64,000 nt of DNA from Mycobacterium sp. 852002-51163_SCH5372311 (GTDB lineage Bacteria; Actinomycetota; Actinomycetes; Mycobacteriales; Mycobacteriaceae), in contig NZ_LZIJ01000078.1 in the NCBI RefSeq assembly GCF_001667115.1, positions 1-64,000 on the forward strand. The letters are read 5' to 3'. Of the stretch, positions 61,247 to 64,000 are shown piece after piece. Below the pieces are notes generated by a model. That model saw only the letters and a program-made list of their open reading frames with translations. It was not told the DNA's origin and ran no database searches. The translations under genes were made by a program, and so were the position numbers. The stretch's first letter is position 1. Each line of letters starts with the position of its first letter.

Positions 61247-61960
61247 TCATTTCCGCGAACCTGCGCGTCGGTGTGAATTCGGGTGGCGCGGTTCGTCGAC
61301 CACGCCACGCTCAATAAGGTGGTCGATCAACGGCGCCGCGCCCGCCGCCAAATGCTCCGACATGGTTTTTCGGGCCAGCTTCTCGTCGTGTTTTTCCAGC
61401 GCTGACAACACCCGCCGATGGTCCTTGATCGACTGGTCCGGCCAGCCCTCGATCGCGGGGAACACCGATTCGGGTGCGTAGCGGGTGATTTGGGACATCA
61501 GCTGGGCAAGTTTGGGTGAACCCGCGGCAACGTTGATGGCTCGGTGAAACTCGTGGTTGAGCCGGACAGTGCGCTCGTCGTCGCCACCGGCATAGGCCTC
61601 TTCCAGTTGCGCCTGAATCTGTTTGAGTTCGAGCAGCTGTTCGTCGGTGATGTTGGCGGCGGCCCGCGCGGCGAGCTCACCGCCGACATGAGCCTGCACG
61701 TTGGCGACATCGGCGAGATCTTGCTCGGTGACCGGCAACACCACGAAACCCCGGTGCGGCTGCTGGGCGATCAAACCTTCGGCACGCAGCGCGAACAACG
61801 CTTCGCGTACCGGTGTGACGCTGATGCCAAGTTCCGCGGCCAGCTGGTCCAACCGGATGTACTGTCCGGAAGCGTAAGTGCCGTCGAAAATCCTGTTGCG
61901 GACAAAGCGCGCCACGTCCTCGGAAAGTTGAGGCCGCGCAGCGAAATCCGGAGCAGTCAT
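61247..61960 (-). CDS. GntR-family regulator (FadR/FCD subgroup)
   Basis: The 237-residue protein has a winged-helix N-domain (VARFVRNRIFDGTYASGQYI, DQLAAELGISVTPVREALFA, RAEGLIAQQPHRGFVVLPV) and an FCD ligand domain (ADVANVQAHVGGELAARAAA, LNHEFHRAINVAAG). FCD regulators sense organic acids or acyl-CoA through a metal site. It is 4 bases behind the FadE, the third gene of a minus-strand operon CoA-transferase-FadE-GntR, which it presumably regulates. Confidence 0.87.
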   Translation of the reverse strand: MTAPDFAARPQLSEDVARFVRNRIFDGTYASGQYIRLDQLAAELGISVTPVREALFALRAEGLIAQQPHRGFVVLPVTEQDLADVANVQAHVGGELAARAAANITDEQLLELKQIQAQLEEAYAGGDDERTVRLNHEFHRAINVAAGSPKLAQLMSQITRYAPESVFPAIEGWPDQSIKDHRRVLSALEKHDEKLARKTMSEHLAAGAAPLIDHLIERGVVDEPRHPNSHRRAGSRK

Positions 61961-61964
61961 CGCG

Positions 61965-63158
61965 TCACACCCGGTACTCGGCGAGCAGCCGCTTGCTGAT
62001 GATGGACTTCTGGATCTCGCTGGTTCCTTCGCCGATAAGCAGGAACGGCGCGTCGCGCATCAGCCGCTCGATCTCGTACTCCTTGGAATAGCCATAACCC
62101 CCGTGAATCCGGAAGCTCTGCTGGGTGACCTCCGAACAGTACTCACTGGCAAGGTATTTGGCCATGCCGGCGGCCAGATCGTTGCGCTGCCCGGAGTCCT
62201 TCAAACGTGCCGCGTTGACCATCATCAGATGCGCCGCTTCGACTTTGGTGGCCATCTCGGCCAACTGGAACGCGATGGCCTGGTGCTCGGCGATCGGCTT
62301 GCCGAAAGTGTGACGCTGTTGGGCATAGCGCACCGCGAGCTCGAAAGCGCGAATGCCGATACCACAAGCCCTGGCCGACACGTTGACCCGCCCGACCTCG
62401 ATGCCATCCATCATCTGAAAGAAGCCCTGACCCGGAGCGCCGCCCAGGATGTCGTCGGCGCTTGCCCGGAAGCCGTCGAAGATGAGTTCGGTGGTGTCGA
62501 TGCCCTTGTAGCCCAGCTTGTCTATCTTGCCGGGGATCAGCAATCCCGGCGCCACCTCGCCGAACCCCGTCGGCTTCTCGATGAGGAACGCGGTGAGGTT
62601 GCGGTGCGGTTTGTCTGCGCCTTCGTCGGTGCGTACCAGGACGGCCACCAACGTCGAACTGCCGCCGTTGGTCAGCCACATCTTCTGGCCGTTGATGGTG
62701 TACGTGTCGTCGGAGTTGCGCTGTGCGCGGGTGCGGATCGCGGCGACGTCGGAACCCAGCTCCGGCTCCGACATCGAAAACGCCCCGCGACATTCGCCGG
62801 TCGCCATTCGCGGCAGCAACCGCTGCTTCTGGTCATCGGTGCCATGCTGGCGCACCATGTACGCCACGATGAAATGGGTATTGATCACTCCGGAGATGCT
62901 CATCCAGCCGCGGGCCAACTCTTCGACACATAGCGCGTAGGTCAGCAGCGACTCACCCAGCCCCCCGTACTCCTGCGGGATCATCAGTCCAAAAAGGCCC
63001 ATGTCCCGCATCTGGTCCACGATGTCCTGCGGGTAGGTGTCGTGCCGTTCGAGTTCCGGGGCGTTGGGAATGATCTCCTTGTCGACGAATTGCCTTACCG
63101 TCGTGATGATCTCGGTCTGGAAGTCGGTCAGGCCGAGCGTCTGGGCAAGTCTGGTCAT
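61965..63158 (-). CDS. Acyl-CoA dehydrogenase
   Basis: The 397-residue acyl-CoA dehydrogenase has all conserved segments: IPQEYGGLGESLLTYALCVE, FSMSEPELGSDVAAIRTRAQ, NGQKMWLTNGGSSTLVAVLV, QRHTFGKPIAEHQAIAFQLA, and FRIHGGYGYSKEYEIERLMR with GEGTSEIQKSIISKRL. It is a canonical homotetramer-type enzyme, unlike the paired FadEs. It lies 18 bases behind a CoA-transferase gene and 4 before the GntR gene, so the operon handles one acid via CoA transfer and dehydrogenation. Confidence 0.9.
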   Translation of the reverse strand: MTRLAQTLGLTDFQTEIITTVRQFVDKEIIPNAPELERHDTYPQDIVDQMRDMGLFGLMIPQEYGGLGESLLTYALCVEELARGWMSISGVINTHFIVAYMVRQHGTDDQKQRLLPRMATGECRGAFSMSEPELGSDVAAIRTRAQRNSDDTYTINGQKMWLTNGGSSTLVAVLVRTDEGADKPHRNLTAFLIEKPTGFGEVAPGLLIPGKIDKLGYKGIDTTELIFDGFRASADDILGGAPGQGFFQMMDGIEVGRVNVSARACGIGIRAFELAVRYAQQRHTFGKPIAEHQAIAFQLAEMATKVEAAHLMMVNAARLKDSGQRNDLAAGMAKYLASEYCSEVTQQSFRIHGGYGYSKEYEIERLMRDAPFLLIGEGTSEIQKSIISKRLLAEYRV

Positions 63159-63176
63159 GTCCTGTCCTTTTCCGGC

Positions 63177-64000
63177 TCAACAGGCGATCGTTTTCGCGCT
63201 CGTCAAGCGCGCGATATCGGTATCCGTCAATCCCAGGCGTTCGGTGAGCACGTCGGCCGTGTCTTGGCCCAGGGCCGGTGCGGGCGTGCCGGCGGGGTGA
63301 ACACCGTCGAAGGCGGTCGGCATACCGGGCGCCAGATACTCGCCGATGCCCGGTTGGTTCAGCCGGGAGAAGAGTGGATTCTCGGTTACCCGCGGGTCTT
63401 CCACGACCTGAGCGAAGGTGCGGTACCGCTCGAAGAGCACGGTGGTCTTTGCCAATGTCGCGCTGATCTCTTGCGCCGTGTGCTCGGCGAACCAGGTCGC
63501 GAACAACGCGGAGAGCACGTCGCGGTACCGGTAGCGGTCGCCTTCGGCGCCGAAGTCTACGCCCAGCGCCTCGGCGAGCGCCGCTACCGCTTCCCCGGTT
63601 CCGGTCGCGTCGACCAGGTCCCGAAAGTGCCTGCCGGTCAACGTGACGACCATAAATGCGATCCCGTCGCGACTGGTGAAGTCCTGGCCATACTGGCCGT
63701 AGATGGAGTTTCCCAGCCGTTCGCGTTGCGTGCCGTTTACTTGCGGCTCGGTCAACAGGCCCAGGTTTCCCGCCGTGGCAAGTGCGACGTCCTCGAGGGC
63801 CAGGCTGACGCGCGCACCTACCCCAGTCTGATCGCGGCGGCGGACCGCGGCGAGTAGGGCCAGCGCCGCATACAGGCCGCAACACACGTCCCACGCCGGG
63901 AGGACGTGGTTGATCGGACCGGCATGCGTCGCCGGTCCGGTGACCAAGGGGTATCCGATGCCCGCGTTGACGGTGTAATCGACACCGGTAGAACCGTCGC
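63177..64000 (-). CDS. CaiB/BaiF family (type III) CoA-transferase, 5' part outside the window
   Basis: The visible 274 codons read a type III CoA-transferase C-terminal half: NAGIGYPLVTGPATHAGPIN, WDVCCGLYAALALLAAVRRR, then VSLALEDVALATAGN with the Asp in the position of the catalytic Asp, and GQDTADVLTERLGLTDTDIA at the end. The frame is open at base 64000, so the N-terminal third lies beyond the window. It begins the operon CoA-transferase-FadE-GntR. Confidence 0.88.
   Translation of the reverse strand, partial: DGSTGVDYTVNAGIGYPLVTGPATHAGPINHVLPAWDVCCGLYAALALLAAVRRRDQTGVGARVSLALEDVALATAGNLGLLTEPQVNGTQRERLGNSIYGQYGQDFTSRDGIAFMVVTLTGRHFRDLVDATGTGEAVAALAEALGVDFGAEGDRYRYRDVLSALFATWFAEHTAQEISATLAKTTVLFERYRTFAQVVEDPRVTENPLFSRLNQPGIGEYLAPGMPTAFDGVHPAGTPAPALGQDTADVLTERLGLTDTDIARLTSAKTIAC

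Overview
The window reads as chromosomal DNA of a Mycobacterium, probably a slow grower. It is very GC-rich, and it carries an rsfA/Rv1364c-type sigma-F control pair, many FadD/FadE/crotonase/P450 genes, F420-dependent luciferase-like oxidoreductases, an NDMA-type (mycofactocin-linked) alcohol dehydrogenase, a VapBC pair and a CpnT/TNT-type toxin locus. I call genus from these families together; species cannot be read from the sequence.

Layout. 1-6.6 kb is a rearranged polymorphic-toxin locus. A minus-strand fragment of a CpnT-like N-terminal region meets, head to head, a plus-strand Pro/His/Asp-rich toxin linker. A complete immunity-like gene sits inside the same toxin frame, followed by an alpha/beta-hydrolase (DUF1023-type) plus TNT (NAD glycohydrolase) C-terminus, its small immunity partner and two genes sharing a duplicated immunity-like module. 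6.9-9.2 kb holds a TetR-hotdog fusion regulator and an amidohydrolase, each preceded by a similar operator. 9.3-11.9 kb is rsfA plus the PAS/PP2C/HATPase/STAS regulator.

11.9-60.4 kb is a long accessory catabolic region for an unidentified alicyclic, steroid-like or terpenoid-like substrate. It holds five cytochromes P450, a Baeyer-Villiger-type monooxygenase, a KshA-like Rieske oxygenase, two LLM oxidoreductases, seven SDRs, an NDMA-type ADH, five acyl-CoA ligases, two heteromeric FadE pairs, five crotonases, an Ltp2-like thiolase, a type III CoA-transferase, a carboxyltransferase, two amidohydrolases, a DapA-family aldolase/hydratase and thioesterases. The functions suggest oxygenation, CoA activation, beta-oxidation-like shortening and ring hydrolysis.

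Two regulatory layers can be read from the DNA. A 19-bp element of form TAC-N13-GTA (usually TACnG...CnGTA) occurs nine times, always in intergenic DNA in front of catabolic operons, including one next to a TetR gene at 50.6 kb. A different element, CTRTAC-N4-GTAYAG, occurs five times only between 25.8 and 28.2 kb around another TetR gene, so that block looks like a separately regulated insertion.

60.5-64 kb holds a VapBC pair, then a minus-strand GntR-FadE-CoA-transferase operon that leaves the window. Several enzymes appear to have lost catalytic residues (an HSL-type hydrolase, an isochorismatase-like protein, possibly a CoA-transferase). Three intergenic repeat families were found: a 62-bp hairpin in three convergent gaps, a perfect 30-bp-arm palindrome, and a pair of complex palindromic repeats near 14.5 and 51.6 kb.
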